64,000 nucleotides of DNA from Chelydra serpentina (taxonomy: Eukaryota; Chordata; Testudines; Chelydridae). A program made the translations under genes and the position numbers. Below are positions 32,950 to 45,114 of this stretch, one piece after another. Location of the stretch: the NCBI GenBank assembly GCA_037349315.1, contig JBAIAC010000018.1:5146001-5210000 (forward strand). The letters are read 5' to 3'. Positions within the stretch are counted from its first letter, which is position 1, and each line of letters opens with the position of its first letter. The notes under the pieces were generated by a model. It was not told where the DNA came from and made no database searches. It saw only the letters and a program-made list of their open reading frames with translations.

Positions 32950-35900
32950 AATATGACCTGTGTATTTTAATGCTCTCAAGGTCAAGCTGACCAGTGCTGG
33001 TTATGCAATTTAAAAAATGGCCAGGGCCAGTTTTAAATCATACACTGATTTTTTCCCCAAGTTTTCAAAGATGTCCAACGGTATGTATGTATCTTACTAG
33101 TCAGAGCTTCATGTTCTCTTTTCATGCCCTTTTAGGCATGCTACCCAAGATGCATACTAAATCTTAGGGTTCAGAAAGCTGACTCAATGATTTGAGGAAG
33201 GAGAGCTCTCATTTATTTACCTTTTTACATTTTTATGACATGAAAACATGAGGTCTGTGGAGTCATGTGTTTTGTATTCACAGTTGTAATATTCTAGTAG
33301 ACTCCTGGGGGAGTAAAGATTTGGTTTGAAAAAAAGTACAGAACCAAACACAGCAGAGTGAAAATTTGGACAAACTGAAATTCACAAGAAAATAATTCTA
33401 TGTAATATCTTTCTCACACTTAAAGCTGTCTGTTCCCATCAACTCTTCTTTGCTTGTTTATATGAGTAGCATCTTTCTTCCCATACAGTTTTTGCTCACT
33501 CTCTCTGTGTTCCTTTTACCTCTTTGGCCAATTATTTTTACTCTGTCCTTGTTTGCTGCTCTCTTTATTTGGCAAGATGTCAGAAAAGCTCAATCTTTAT
33601 TTATCTCTTACAGGGAGGAGGTCACACTTTGCTATGGCCTTGATTGCTTTTTTTATATACCAGATGAAAGAATATTAAGAAATAAAACAAAGATCTGTTA
33701 TTATGTTACCTTTGAACAGAGAGGTACCAAAATAGTTCTAATGAGAAAAAAATGAGTTGCTTCCTTGATCAGATAGAAAAAACTGATGCACATAATTGCA
33801 GTCTAAAGTTTCCAGTTACCTTGAATAACTCAGTGATGGGGAGTAAGGAAGGGAATATGAAAAAAAAATGAGGCTTAGATTCAGAGCTGATTAGATCAGA
33901 ACTTCAAACATGTCTTGGGAAGCAGCATCCAAATTTATTTTCTGCTGTTTCTGATTTATTTTCTGTTTGTTGTTTATTTGGCACAGTCTTTGTATTGTGA
34001 CCCTGAATACTGTAACATCCTTAATGATCCTGCAACTTAGGATATTAGCACTACAAGACAATTCTGCTATTCACACCAATCAAAAGTAGATTTAAAAATT
34101 CAAATTTACACATTTGCATACCCTTAGAAAAATATCCCTAGTGCTTTGTGCAAAATAGTCAAGTTATCATGAAGCTCAGTAAACGACCCTGTGCAGTGAG
34201 AGTTTCTACTTTGAATCCCACCCTCACTACTGTTAAAGACAAGCATATCTGATGTCAGAAACTGTGCAAATTCTTTTGGACTTGGCTAATAACAAGCCCA
34301 TAGCATAAGAAAGAGAAAGCAATTAATCTGTTGCTCCAATGAAAACAAAAGAGACAGTGGAAAAGGAAAATGTGACTTTCCAGCTTGTGTTTTCATTATT
34401 CATGTGTTCTTTTGGTATTAATAATAAATTGCAGTACAGTGTAAAACAAAACATGTCATAGGGTGCCTTATTACCAAGTATCCCCAGGTGCCTTAGAATA
34501 ACATCAAAAAGGAACCAATGTACAGTAACTCATCCATAAGATACCCGTACACATTTTCTTTTAAATGAGAACCAGTGTGGTCCCATCAGTTTTAAAAAGT
34601 TGTATATTTAGGGCTATCTTGATCCCTTTCTTTTCTGTTTTGCTTTTGTTCTGTGCATGTTTACTGTCAACAGGGGCAGAGTGCCACATGGGAAAAGCCT
34701 GTGCTCTCTCCAAAAGCCAGTCTGGGCATCTGTACAGTAAAGTGGAATCCGGCTAAGGGTGTTTGCAAATTCTTACAGGAATATTTTTAATGAGGCGTCT
34801 ATGATGATATGCTGGGTATCTGTACCTTTTGGTGAATAACACGGGAATAACGCCTCGTTTCTCATTGTTTGTAAGTTGAGCATTAGCAGACATTACAGAG
34901 CGAGTTTCATACCGGAAAAAGAGCTCACCTTTTGGAGCCCGAAAGCCCTCAGTCACTGCCCAGGAATGCAAGCAGGGTGATGGGAGAGATGGAACAAGAA
35001 ATCATCCCATTTTGCACTCTGACACAAAGGACTGGGTGTAATTCAACTGGGCAACATGGGCACAGCTCCCAGCTAGTGCCACTGCAGGGCTAGCCAACCA
35101 AATAGGCAGAGAAGAGGAGCCATAAACCCTGTTACAAGAGTCCTATATAAAAATTACACGTCTCTGTATATCTAAAGAAACCTGTCTTTTTGGCATATAA
35201 GAATATGTTCATACTTTTGTGGGTTCAATACAGCGGCAAATGGCGTCCCGAGTCTTAAACTCCACCCACACATTTAGACCAGCGGGATTGTGGGGAGAAC
35301 CTGGATCAAACTCTCAACATTTCATGTTAAGTCTTACAGTATTTGATTTTCATCTTAAAGCCCCAGCTCCTGGAGTCAGGTGATTATGTGAGATGCTCAG
35401 CTTTTGTTAAAAGGGGGGGGGGGAGCTTCTAGTTTATTTCATGGTTGCAGAGAAAAAGCTAAAAAACATGACCTGAGCGCACTCTAAATTCTCAGAGACC
35501 AGAAGGGAAATTGAAAGAGCCCCAAGCATATTATTTTGTTCGAATCTTATTTTAAGTCAATCTCGTAATTTTGGGCACCTGACTCATGATTTCTGAGACT
35601 TGGAGTTGACAATAATGCATCCTATTTTCATTGCAGTGGTGCTGTAGCATCCACTGTTTTGCCCAAATTCTTGACCTTTCCAGTGTGCCACTGGGCTAAC
35701 TACCCTACTCTGTGGCGTTGCTATTCTAGCAAGAAGAGACAAGGAACCTTTAATGACGACTGCAAGTGATTAGGACCTTGGTTTTTCATCTCACCTATGG
35801 CCACCCATAGGCATTGACTCTACAGTAACTCAAAGAAAATAGGCATCACAGAGCATAACACATAAGTGGAGACCATTTCTCAACAAAATGTTTTCAAAGA

Positions 35901-36734
35901 GTGCATGAGGCATCAGCAGGTTATTAACAGACGTAGGTAGAATCCCATGATGATATGATTGGATGACGCACATAGAGAACATAAAGAGCACTTTGTAGGG
36001 CACAGACATTTACTTATATAATTATTTACCTGGATATTTTGATGAACATTGGAATGAGATCAAATGTTGTAGCAAGCGTTTCTTAACTAACCAATACACA
36101 CCAGTAAAAAAAATGCTTTAGGCCCAATATATCAATCTCATTTACTACTTTTTTTTAGTCTGTATATGAAAATGGACACTCCAATTAAATGATTCATAAG
36201 TCTCCTAATGACAAGTGTGAAGGCTGACATTGTCAGTTTGAGCATGGTTAAGATCCCTGGATTGTACTTCATGCATTTTTCCCACCCAGCATTTCAAATG
36301 CTGATGAGATACCAAGAGAGGACATACGGTATAACTGAATATAAAATGTAGCAATGAATTAGTCAGGTTGAAGAGAGACAAGAGAATTTTTCTCATATAT
36401 TGATGCCTACTAGTTCTTTTATAGCTAAGGACCTGTCAGTCATTTTTATTACAACCCCTATTTCAGGGGCTTATAATACTAAAAACTCACTCTTGGTAAA
36501 ACTTTTTTTTTTTTTAAATTTAACATAGACTATTTGAAAATTTAAATTTTAGAAAGTAAAAGCAAAACAGAAGTTTTGGGACCAGCTGCCATTTTGTACT
36601 CCTATAAACTGAAAATCTGGCTTGCTTATAAAATTCCAGGGCCATCAGACTACAGGGTGGACCAGACAAATTGAAATTTAAAAATAAAATAGCTAATCTG
36701 GTTTATGATAAGAGAAGGAGGTAAGGGAACAAGT
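32950..36734. other. Repeat-poor noncoding stretch of about 3.8 kb
   Basis: No gene supported. The 101-codon frame at 33450-33755 is hydrophobic at its start but lies in T-rich sequence, which gives such frames by chance. A G12 run lies near 35413. No transposon recognised. Confidence 0.45.
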
Positions 36735-36815
36735 GTTCTCTATTGGCTAGAGCAAAAGGACAAGAAGTCAAGACACCAGAATTCTTTTTCCAAACCTGCT
36801 GACTTTTTGTGTGAC
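36735..36815 (+). mobile_element. MIR-type SINE head fragment
   Basis: ATTGGCTAGAGCAAAAGGAC, AAGAAGTCAAGACACCAGAA, TTC then CTGCTGACTTTTTGTGTGAC follow the order of the MIR head and the start of its core. The downstream half cannot be traced. Confidence 0.5.
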
Positions 36816-37017
36816 ACAGTATTCATATGTATAATGGATATATACTTTCCAGTGGCACCTCCCCAGGAATCTTAAGTTCTTTGTGGTTTCTCTGGGAAAA
36901 GCACTATAGAAAGGTGAAAGGCTATATATTAAATATCATTTCGAATTTTGTATTTTATTATACATCTGACTGTTATATTTTAGCTTTTTCCCTGTTTATG
37001 TTTAGCTGCATCATTTT

Positions 37018-38170
37018 ACATAAGAATGGCAAGATTGAGTCAGACCAATGGTCCATCTAGTCCAGGGGTCTCAAACTCAAATTACCACGAGGGCCGCATG
37101 AGGACTAGTGCATTGGCCTGAGGGTCGCATCACTGACCCTGCCCCCTTGCTGCCCCAGCCCCGCCCCCACTCCACCCCTTCCATTAGGCCCCGCCCCTTC
37201 TCCACCTCCTCCCCTGTGTGCGCGGCTTCCCGCTCCTCCCCCCTCCCTCCCAGAAACTGCGAAGCTGCCAGACAGCTGTTCTGGCCGCGGTAACTGCCTG
37301 GGGATAAAAAAAGGGGGGGGGGCCCCCGCGGGCCGCATGTTTGAGACCTCTGATCTAGTCCAATATCCTGTCTTCTGACAGTGGCCAATGCCAGATGCTC
37401 AGGAAGGAATGAACAGAGCACATAATCCTCAAGTGATCCACCGCCAGCTTTTGGCAAACAGAAGCTAGGGACACTTCAGAGCATGGTTTTGCATCCCTGC
37501 CCATCCTGGCTAATAGCAATTGATGGACCTATCCTCCATGAACTTATCTAGTTCTTTTCTGAACCCTGTTATAGTCCTGGCCTTCACAACATCCTCTGGC
37601 AAAGAGTTCCACACGTTGACTATGCGTTGTGTGGAGAAATACTTCCTTTTGGTTGTTTGAAACTTGCTGCCTATTAATTTCATTTGGTGACCCCTGGTTC
37701 TTGTTATGAGAAGGAGTAAATAATAATACTTCCTTATTTACTTTCTCCACACCAGTAATTATTTTATAGAACTCTATCATATCTCTCCTTAGTCATCTAT
37801 CTTCCCAGCTGAAAAGTCCCAGTCTTATTAATCTCTCATATGGAAGCTCTTCCATACCCCTAATCATTTTTGTTGCCTTTTTCTGTACATTTTCCAATTC
37901 CAATGTATCTTTTTCTGCATGCAGTATACAAGATGTTGGCGTACCATGGATTTACGTAGAGGCAATATGATATACTCTGTCTTATTGTCTACCCCTTTCC
38001 TAATGATTGCCAACATTCTGTTGCCTTTTTTGACTACTGCTGCACATTGTGTGGATGTTTTCAGAGAACAATGCACAATGACTCCAAGATCTCTTTCTTG
38101 AGTGGTAACAGCTGATTTAGACCTCATCATTTTATTTGTATAGTTGGGATTTTGCTTAATACGGTAATGA
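37018..38170 (-). mobile_element. CR1 LINE, antisense, interrupted by a MITE
   Basis: On the minus strand the order is: ORF2 piece at 38184-37864 with a decayed reverse-transcriptase C-terminal region (MVRQHLVYCMQ), a second piece at 37780-37544 with LLFTPSHN, and then the 3' UTR, ending TGCCATTCTTATG at about 37018. The 3' UTR is cut at 37353/37062 by a hAT-like MITE. Removing the MITE and one copy of its 8-bp duplication rejoins the CR1 sequence smoothly. The copy is 5'-truncated and frameshifted, so it is inactive. Confidence 0.95.
37063..37352. mobile_element. hAT-like MITE with perfect 8-bp duplication, inside CR1
   Basis: The left end CAGGGGTCTCAAACTCAAAT and right end (reverse complement CAGAGGTCTCAAACATGCGG) are inverted. 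ATCTAGTC flanks both sides (37055-37062 and 37353-37360). The centre is GC-rich and pyrimidine-rich (CCCGCCCC-type words), with a G9 run near 37313. It has no coding capacity; the 126-codon minus frame across it runs through both the MITE and the CR1 and is an artefact. The insertion is younger than the CR1. Confidence 0.95.
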
Positions 38171-39034
38171 TATAGGAATGCCAAAAATGTTAGAACTAGA
38201 AGGAGGTTTTGATATACCTTTTAAATAGCTATGTGTTTAAAATGGAGGGTGAAAAGTAACAGACATTTTCATTTGAGCACAAGTACTGCACAGTGGCAAC
38301 ATATGTTAATGACATTATCAGCAGTTAACACCATGCCATTTCTCTAATAGAGACTCCCTAAAACAGGCAACCTTGTTTAGAGTCAGTTGTAAATTGATTC
38401 AGGGCAGGTTGTTTCATGTCAGCTTTGTCTATGATCTTCTCCTGTACTAACATATTTTACCTCAAGTTCCAGAAAACAAGGGTTATTGTTTTCTATTAAA
38501 ATGATTCACAATGATATAGTCCATCAAGAGATCTCACAAGAAACCGTGATATATGTGATGAATAGCCATATTTGAATAGGTGATGTGTAGTTTGGTATTA
38601 ATTTTTTGAATCTATATAATTCCTATATTCATATATTGTACTATTAGCAACCAACTCACAAGGTTTGCTTAGCTAATTTGTTCAGACATTCCTTACATAA
38701 GATGATGGATGGGGAGTTGCTTAGTTGAAAAAACGTCAGCAATAATTCTGCATACAACTTTGGAAAGTAATGCTTAGAGAGATGGCTTCGTATCCATTTA
38801 CATTCGACTAGGCTGGAATGGACAAGGAACGTGAATCAGAAGAAAATGCTTTTGAGAAGGTGACATAATGGATAAGCCGCTGCCTTGTTTATGAAATGGA
38901 TAGGCTTTGGGGGAAGACAAAGAGAATGTGTTTTCTATTACTAGAGAAACACTCTGGAGCAGACATACTTCCCCGAGTCATGCTGAACTTGAGAGACTTC
39001 CTGGGACTCTACGATGACAGGCACAGAGAGAGAG

Positions 39035-39036
<2 letters not shown>
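38171..39036. other. Unassigned noncoding stretch
   Basis: AT-rich, no gene or repeat recognised. Confidence 0.5.

Positions 39037-39102
<66 letters not shown>
39037..39102. repeat. (TG)28 plus (AG)n microsatellite
   Basis: Uninterrupted TG for 56 bases (39037-39092), then a short AGAGAG run. A perfect array of this length is usually polymorphic between individuals. Alternating purine-pyrimidine DNA of this kind can adopt Z-form. Confidence 0.98.
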
Positions 39103-39103
<1 letters not shown>

Positions 39104-39130
39104 TCTGGTCTGTTCTGCTATAGGTGATAT

Positions 39131-39289
39131 CAGGGCCGGCACCAGCAAAGGAAGCAGGTGCTTGGGGCGGCACATCTGAAGGGGCGGCATTCCAGCCATT
39201 CCTGGGGCGGCACATTTCAAGGGCCTTTTTTTTTTTTTTGCTTCGGCAGCTTGGTTCTTGGGGCGGCAAAAAAGCTAGAGCCGGCCCTG
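39131..39289. mobile_element. Short hAT-like MITE (CAGGGCCGGC ends)
   Basis: The left end CAGGGCCGGCACCAGC and right end (reverse complement CAGGGCCGGCTCTAGC) form good inverted repeats. The flanks GGTGATAT (39123-39130) and GGTAATAC (39290-39297) match at six of eight positions, fitting a worn 8-bp target duplication. The interior repeats GGGGCGGCA several times and has a T13-type run. It is 159 bp and noncoding. Confidence 0.85.
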
Positions 39290-39297
39290 GGTAATAC

Positions 39298-41566
39298 ACA
39301 AACTTTGTTCCCACCTAGCAGAGCTTTTTACAATGCCCAACTAAATGTGTTTATAGTCAGCTATCTTTTATTTTCTGAGTTTCCCTTCCTAACGCAGTAA
39401 TCTGTCAATAAAGTCTGCTTTTATTTAAGACAAGCTGAGCTGAATGGCCAATAAGTTGGGGAGACTGAGTAAGAGTCAGCTATTGTTGGGGTAGCTTGGA
39501 GAGAAAGAAGCTGGCTTCTTATCTCAGATAATGCTGAAAAAGGGAGTGGGGTAATAGCCTGAACTGAAGGCTAGGGGATGTAATTCCTCCAAAGCAGTGC
39601 CAAAAAAGACTCTGGCAAGCTGTGGGCACAAGTGAAGCCAAATGCCCTGGATGGTGTCAGGCTAGTTACAATGCAAAATGAACAGGGGTTGCCATGTTAT
39701 GTTTGTTATTCTGAAGCCTTGATTTCCCATGAAAAGAAGAGACTGATGCACAAATTTCCTAATGAGGAGGATGACTGTACATTCCCATCTGCATTTCAGT
39801 GGGCTTCCCATGTAGATTAGTTATCTAAACACCACTGTTCTCTCAACAGCAAATGAGAGGTGGGAAGGATAAATGTGAAAAGTTCAGATCTTTATTTAGG
39901 CTCTGTATTTAATCCAAAAATTTAGGCTGAAGACAAAGAACCAAGAGACAATTTTCTATTGAGCAGGAAAAGACAATAGCCCATTACTAATTACTGCCAT
40001 TCAAAACAGTATTGCTTTATCCTACAACCTTCTTGCTGCAAAAAGGCTGCTCCTTGATTTTCTATTAGCCTGCTGGTGGATCAGCTATTCCATTTTTTTA
40101 TTATAGAAATCATTTACATGTAATATTATAATCCTAGCTGAAGTTAGGTTTCATTTTGTAGTCTTACAGCCTCCATCCTAACTGGAGTATTACCAGTGCT
40201 CCATGCAAATGATTGTGCCTGTCAGCTTCCCTCACAGATCCAGCAACCCTCTCCTCCCCCCACAGAACTCAAGCAGTGCTCCCCTTTGAAGTGTTTACTT
40301 TCACACCACAATTGGATAACACCCTGTTATTTTCTTCAGGCCCTGCGATTCGTTGTTTGGTTCTGCTGAAAACCCAAAACTGCCTATTTTCGCTTCACTG
40401 TAGGTGTTGTTTTGAGCCTGCTGTGCCACAAGTAAAAATTAAATACCACGCTCAACCTTTAACTCTGCAGTACTACATGACATTATAAATATAAAAGGGC
40501 CCAAATCCCTGCAGCACACTGTGAGCTAAATTGGTGATTTCAAGTTTCTCTTTAATGTTAAGGACCAGAATTCTAAAAGTGACTGCAGAATATGTTTGTT
40601 TCTCGGAACAGTTTCTTAATTTCTGCATCACTGATTCAACACATTTTGATCAATTATTCCTTTCCTTTAAGTCAATAACACAATGAAATAGTTGAAATAA
40701 TTCAATAGCATGGAACCACTTTACCTTGAGTGGCACTAATTACACCATGACTACTGATTAATTGAGGAGTCCCTTGCTATCTTTGCATAGTTGCATGGCC
40801 TTATACATTATCTCGTAGAGCTTGTTCCAAGTGAGCAGTTATTTCACATTGAGTCATCCCATTGGAAGCTTTAATATGAACAAATGTATGTGTAATTTCC
40901 CATTGTAACTCTGTTGAAATGATTGTGTAATTCCGTGTAACTACATAAAAATGACAATATAGCTGCTTCCCAATTACATAACTGTTACAGGGCAGTCAGT
41001 TTTTCAGTGTAAAATGTAATTGATTCCTAATTGTTCCACTTTGGGAGAAAGATCACAGTCCATAACTTCATTACAGTGATAAGAAATAACTCTTCACAAG
41101 CAAAGATTCAGCAGCATGTGCGTGTCTTGGCTTTCCATTTGTTGAATGTCCCTGTTTCCTGAGCATCTCTGCTGTCTCAAGCAAGATGTGGAATAGTGTC
41201 TTCTCTCTGCATGATATTGGCAACAGGGTGCCCACCAGAAAAGAGTCTAAGGGACAACTACTTTATGTACTTGTGCTTGTTGCGCATTTAGTTGTTGTCC
41301 CCAGCTATCCTAGAAGCAATTAGAAGACAAAGCAATACCATCCGGGCAACAGGCTTTTCCAAGGAAATAATATAAAATGAAAATAAGGAGGAGGCTTTTC
41401 CAGCTGGACTTCAATTTTAAAAATAATTATTTCAGTCAACAAGCAAAAGAAGGAATATCCAAGCTCCCTGCTTCAGATATTGCACCGCATCAATCAATCC
41501 TCTAGTCTTCACTGCATCGCAGTGTACCATAGTTTTAGTTGCACTACTCTGTAGTTTACATACAAT
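39298..41566. other. Repeat-poor noncoding stretch of about 2.3 kb
   Basis: No gene and no recognisable transposon. From about 40640 to 41050 the sequence is AT-rich with many TAATT and ATTA words (homeodomain-type cores), which are frequent by chance at this composition. It is a plausible place to look for conserved noncoding sequence, nothing more. Confidence 0.4.
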
Positions 41567-42036
41567 GTATTGGGCTAGATGCAGGAACCACTGGGTGAAA
41601 TTCTATGGCTTGTCGTATGCAGGAGGTCAGACTAGGGTGGCCAAATCATGGCTTCACAGCTGCTTGTAGCTCTTTTACAGTTAAAGTGTAGCTTGCGAAG
41701 CCCCCCATACCCGCCACCATTCTCCACCTATCAGACTGCGGGGGTGGGAGAGCTCAGGAACTCTGCTTTTCAGCAGGGTGGTGGCGTGGGGGCTTCTGCA
41801 CAGTGAGGTGGGTGGTCTCGGGAATTCAGCCCTATGAGGCGTGCCTGATGGAGCTTGGGGCATCAGCTGGAGCAGGGCTAAAACTCTGAGCCCAGTCAGG
41901 CACCCCAGTCCCCGGCAGGTGTGCCCGGCTCTTGAACTTCTGAGGATTGTTGTATGCGGCTTGATGGGTCAGTAAGTTTGGCCACCTCTGGACTAGATCA
42001 TAATGGGTCCTACTGGCCTTAACATTTATGAACCAT
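41567..42036 (+). mobile_element. CR1 LINE 3' end, split by a MITE
   Basis: GGGTGAAATTCTATGGCTTG and AGGAGGTCAGACTAG (to 41634) resume after the insert as GACTAGATCATAATGGGTCC and CTGGCCTTAACATTTATGAA. The order is the same as the CR1 3' end at 9540-9628. Only the last 100 bases or so of CR1 are present. Confidence 0.9.
41635..41990. mobile_element. hAT-like MITE inserted in the CR1 3' end
   Basis: The right end, read in reverse, is CAGAGGTGGCCAAACTTACT. The left end starts GGTGGCCAAATCATGGC and seems to have lost its first few bases. GACTAG is shared by both flanks, compatible with a damaged 8-bp duplication. The interior is GC-richer, with no transposase frame. Confidence 0.8.
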
Positions 42037-42774
42037 GTATAGGATCATGAATTATGTTTATCCCAGTGCATAATGAATGTGAAGTGGATGTAACATGCCA
42101 CTGCTGGGATCTGGTAGGGTTTTACAGCGACTTTGCACTCATGTTTCACGGTGGTAAATGACTCCAGAAAGTGCAGGGCAATGGTGAATTGCTCCTTCTA
42201 TTTTCATAAATGTTGAGAAATTAAAGAAGGTAAACATTCCAGATATTACAATGACAACGAAGACATTTTATTCGCCATGGATCACTGTCCATCCTCCGGC
42301 TCACCTATTGTACACAATGAGCACAGAAACAGGTCAATAATTGGACATTAAGATGCCGAGAGTGTATCTCACTTGAGATATTGTCCACAAATTTGAGGCC
42401 ATGCTTTAAAAAAATCCCTTTTCAGTTTCCCACAACGTGGAGAGCTTGTAAAATCTGAAGCAGTAATGAGCTGTTCCTACTCAGCTGTCTGCTGCTACAC
42501 TACTCCAATTCCCATCTGCTGGCAGTTAAAAGCCTCCCTCAAAGTTCTTGCATCTGATGTACATACTGTACTCTGTGACACACGAGATGTAGGGCATGCT
42601 CAGCAACCAGCTTACGCGCTCTTACAATATCATTTCTTTGATAGCTGAAACGGGAAGGATTCTGTGCAGCTCTCACTAAGAGGCATAGGTTCCTAGCATT
42701 CAGACAGAACTGCTACCCAGAGAGAGAAAAAGTCAGCTAGCCCCGTGAAGTCATTTTTATCTTTTTAGCTTCCA
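42037..42774. other. Unassigned noncoding stretch
   Basis: No gene or repeat recognised. Confidence 0.5.
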
Positions 42775-43075
42775 ATCATTACAATCTTCTGGCCACAAGA
42801 TAGTGACAGGGCATTGAGAAAGTACAACATTATTGATCTGACTCTTGTCCCATGGATTATCCAAACAGTGCAATGATTTATTTGTATTGTGATAGCACCT
42901 AGGAGCCCCAAAACGCCAGTATACCCAGCGGTGTGCAAACACAAACCAAAGAGACCTTTCCTCCCCACTAAAGTTCACAATTTAAGTATAATAGAAGAGA
43001 GAACAGGTGGATGCAGACAGGGGGCTACACGGAAACAATGAGACAATATTGGTAAGCATGTTAGGCAGTGGCCAC
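42775..43075 (-). mobile_element. L2-like LINE 3' UTR, antisense
   Basis: On the plus strand: TTATTTGTATTGTGATAGCA and CCTAGGAGCCCC near 42880-42910, then GAGAACAGGTGGATGCAGAC, AATGAGACAATATTGGTAAG and GGCAGTGGCCACAGCACGCC. The same series occurs at 56320-56545, so the two are copies of one family in the same orientation. Noncoding. Confidence 0.8.
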
Positions 43076-44859
43076 AGCACGCCAGCTATCTCTGCCTTTG
43101 GTTACATTTCGAATGTTGTGATCTATGTGTGATTGAAAGTACAAGACAAAAAATGCTGGGAAAAACTCAGTCGTGGCTTAAAACAAGAGCTGAAGTTAGT
43201 GACCACTATCCTATCAAGTGAATGCAGAATTGAGGCAAGAAACAAGCTGATGGAGAATCAGCCCTGAGGTCAACAAAAATCTTAATTATGAACCTCACTC
43301 CTTGATTTAAGGACCTCCCAGTAAGCAAAGAGAAAACATACATTTATACGCTTTCATATTTTAAATTAACTGTCATCCACTCACAAGGTTCTAGCCATAG
43401 GAAGCAAGGACACATTCCAGTAAATACCTTCTCCTTTTCTCTGAGGGAACGCTTCATCACAGCCTGATCTGCTTCATTGTCAATCTCCTTGTTTTGTCTT
43501 TTTGTGGACTGTCAATCAACTCAAAAGCACACTAAAAGCTAAGATGCAGGTCTCTGAAGGTGATGTCTCAATGTCAGTTCTCTAGAGCTGTGTCCTGCAC
43601 TGAGGGAAAATGTCAAAGGGTGGACTTCCATTGTGCATTCACACAGTGAAATCCCACCCTGTGCAGAGGACAAACAGTCTATCCATCTAAGCCCTCAAAA
43701 TACAGCTTAAGCAGGATTTGAGTGCTGCATGGGCATTGTGCTGCCCTCTGTGTTGGATGAATTACACCTTCATTTTGCAGGGGTAAATTACTGTTGATAG
43801 TGCATATGTTGGTGGGCACAGGAATGTGCACGAACCGTTTTGCACACACAAGAGGAGACAGCGGTGCTAATTCCTTGATTTATCTCATGCACAATAGTAG
43901 CTATCCCCGGTTCTGTGGTAGGACAGGTGGCCAGTTCAGGTAATCTTTGATTCAGTTACTGCATTTAGCTCATAAATCTTGATCCTAGTCTCTCATTATT
44001 GGTACTATTATTACTTTTGCTTACTAATGTATTTTAGAGGGAGTAGTTCAGAACTTGCTGAAGACAGCAGATGAGGCAGTGGGAGTGGTAATTCTTTTCT
44101 AGTTATGTTTCTTTCTCTTGGTTTAGCCAACTCGTACAGGAGATTTGTCTAGATGTAGTATGTAGGGATTGCATTTCATTATCGCAAGCTGCCAATACAA
44201 CCTGTCATGTCATTCACATTTTTGTCATGTTCTCTGTTTCAATGAAGTCTCATCCCTCCAGCACTTTACCATAGGTTACTGATCTGAAAATTGTAACAGT
44301 AACTCCATCGTATTTCCTTCCAAATCTTTCTGACCCTGAGCAGGGCAGACAAAGATGTAAATAAACTCAAACCAAACCCCACCTTGCCAGATTCCATAGG
44401 CTAGATGCAAGTCTGTGGGAAAATCACTCATTGCAGCCTCAAAATGAGGGACACGAATGTGGCTTTCAACCACCTGGCATCCCCTCAATTCTCCTGATGC
44501 TGGCCTGGTTCCCAGAAGGATTATGCCAGTTGCCAAAAGACTCAAGGAGCCGTTCTGGCATCTGGGGATCAGCTAGCTATAAGGGAGTCCCAGCCATGCC
44601 CCTTTTGCCAGCAGCCTGGTGACAGATACAAGCACTTACAGCAGTTCTATGCCATCTGAGGAGCCCCCTGTGCTGGAAGAGGCTTCCAGCGGCTGGCTGT
44701 TTAACCTTAGGGTAACTTTGAATCAGTGGGGCAGGCCAAAACTGTTCCAGTGTACTACAGAATGGGGTTGTACAGGTACAGTAGATATAGTCATCTGTTT
44801 GTAGAACAAACTGTGGTGTATGCCAGCTATTTAAGATGAGCTAGAGGAAGGACATACCC
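43076..44859. other. Mostly unassigned stretch
   Basis: At about 43630-43790 there is a decayed relative of the fold-back element at 3083-3193 (GAAATCCCACCCTGTGCAGA, then TTACACCTTCATTTTGCAGG). The part from 44340 to 44780 is slightly GC-richer and may be an old repeat, but I cannot name it. No gene is supported. Confidence 0.4.
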
Positions 44860-45114
44860 TGTGTGTCTATGTCTACACCGCATTAAAAACCTGTAGCTGG
44901 CCTGTGCCAGTTGACTTGGGCTTGCTGAGCTTAGGATAAGGGGCTGTTTAATTGCTGTAGTCCGGGCTCTAGGACCCTGGAAGTTGGGAGGGTCCCAGAG
45001 CACAGGTGGCAGCCTGAGCCCAAAGTCTACACAGCAATTAAACAGTCCTGCAGCCCAAGACCCGTGAGCCCCTGAGCCAGCTGTGAGTGTCTGATTGCAG
45101 TGTAGACATACTCT
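44860..45114. mobile_element. hAT-like MITE (TATGTCTACAC family)
   Basis: The left end has TCTATGTCTACACCGCATTA. The reverse complement of the right end is AGAGTATGTCTACACTGCAA. Inner arms also pair: GGGCTGTTTAATTGCTGTAG near 44940-44960 with CACAGCAATTAAACAGTCC near 45030-45048. A non-autonomous fold-back hAT-like element fits. Borders are within a few bases; no clear 8-bp duplication found. Confidence 0.8.

Noticed and set aside
32674..32990. Two overlapping Pro/Ala/Ser-rich frames
   Set aside because: They are products of a GC-rich tandem repeat with few stop codons inside a transposon-like element.
33450..33755. 101-codon frame with a hydrophobic start resembling membrane segments
   Set aside because: T-rich sequence gives Leu/Phe-rich frames by chance; no family motif and no gene context.
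37077..37457. 126-codon minus-strand frame, Gly/Arg-rich
   Set aside because: It runs across a GC-rich MITE and its flanking CR1, crossing the insertion border, so it cannot be a real protein.
38978..39314. Thr/His-rich minus-strand frames
   Set aside because: Translation of the (TG)n microsatellite plus the adjacent MITE.
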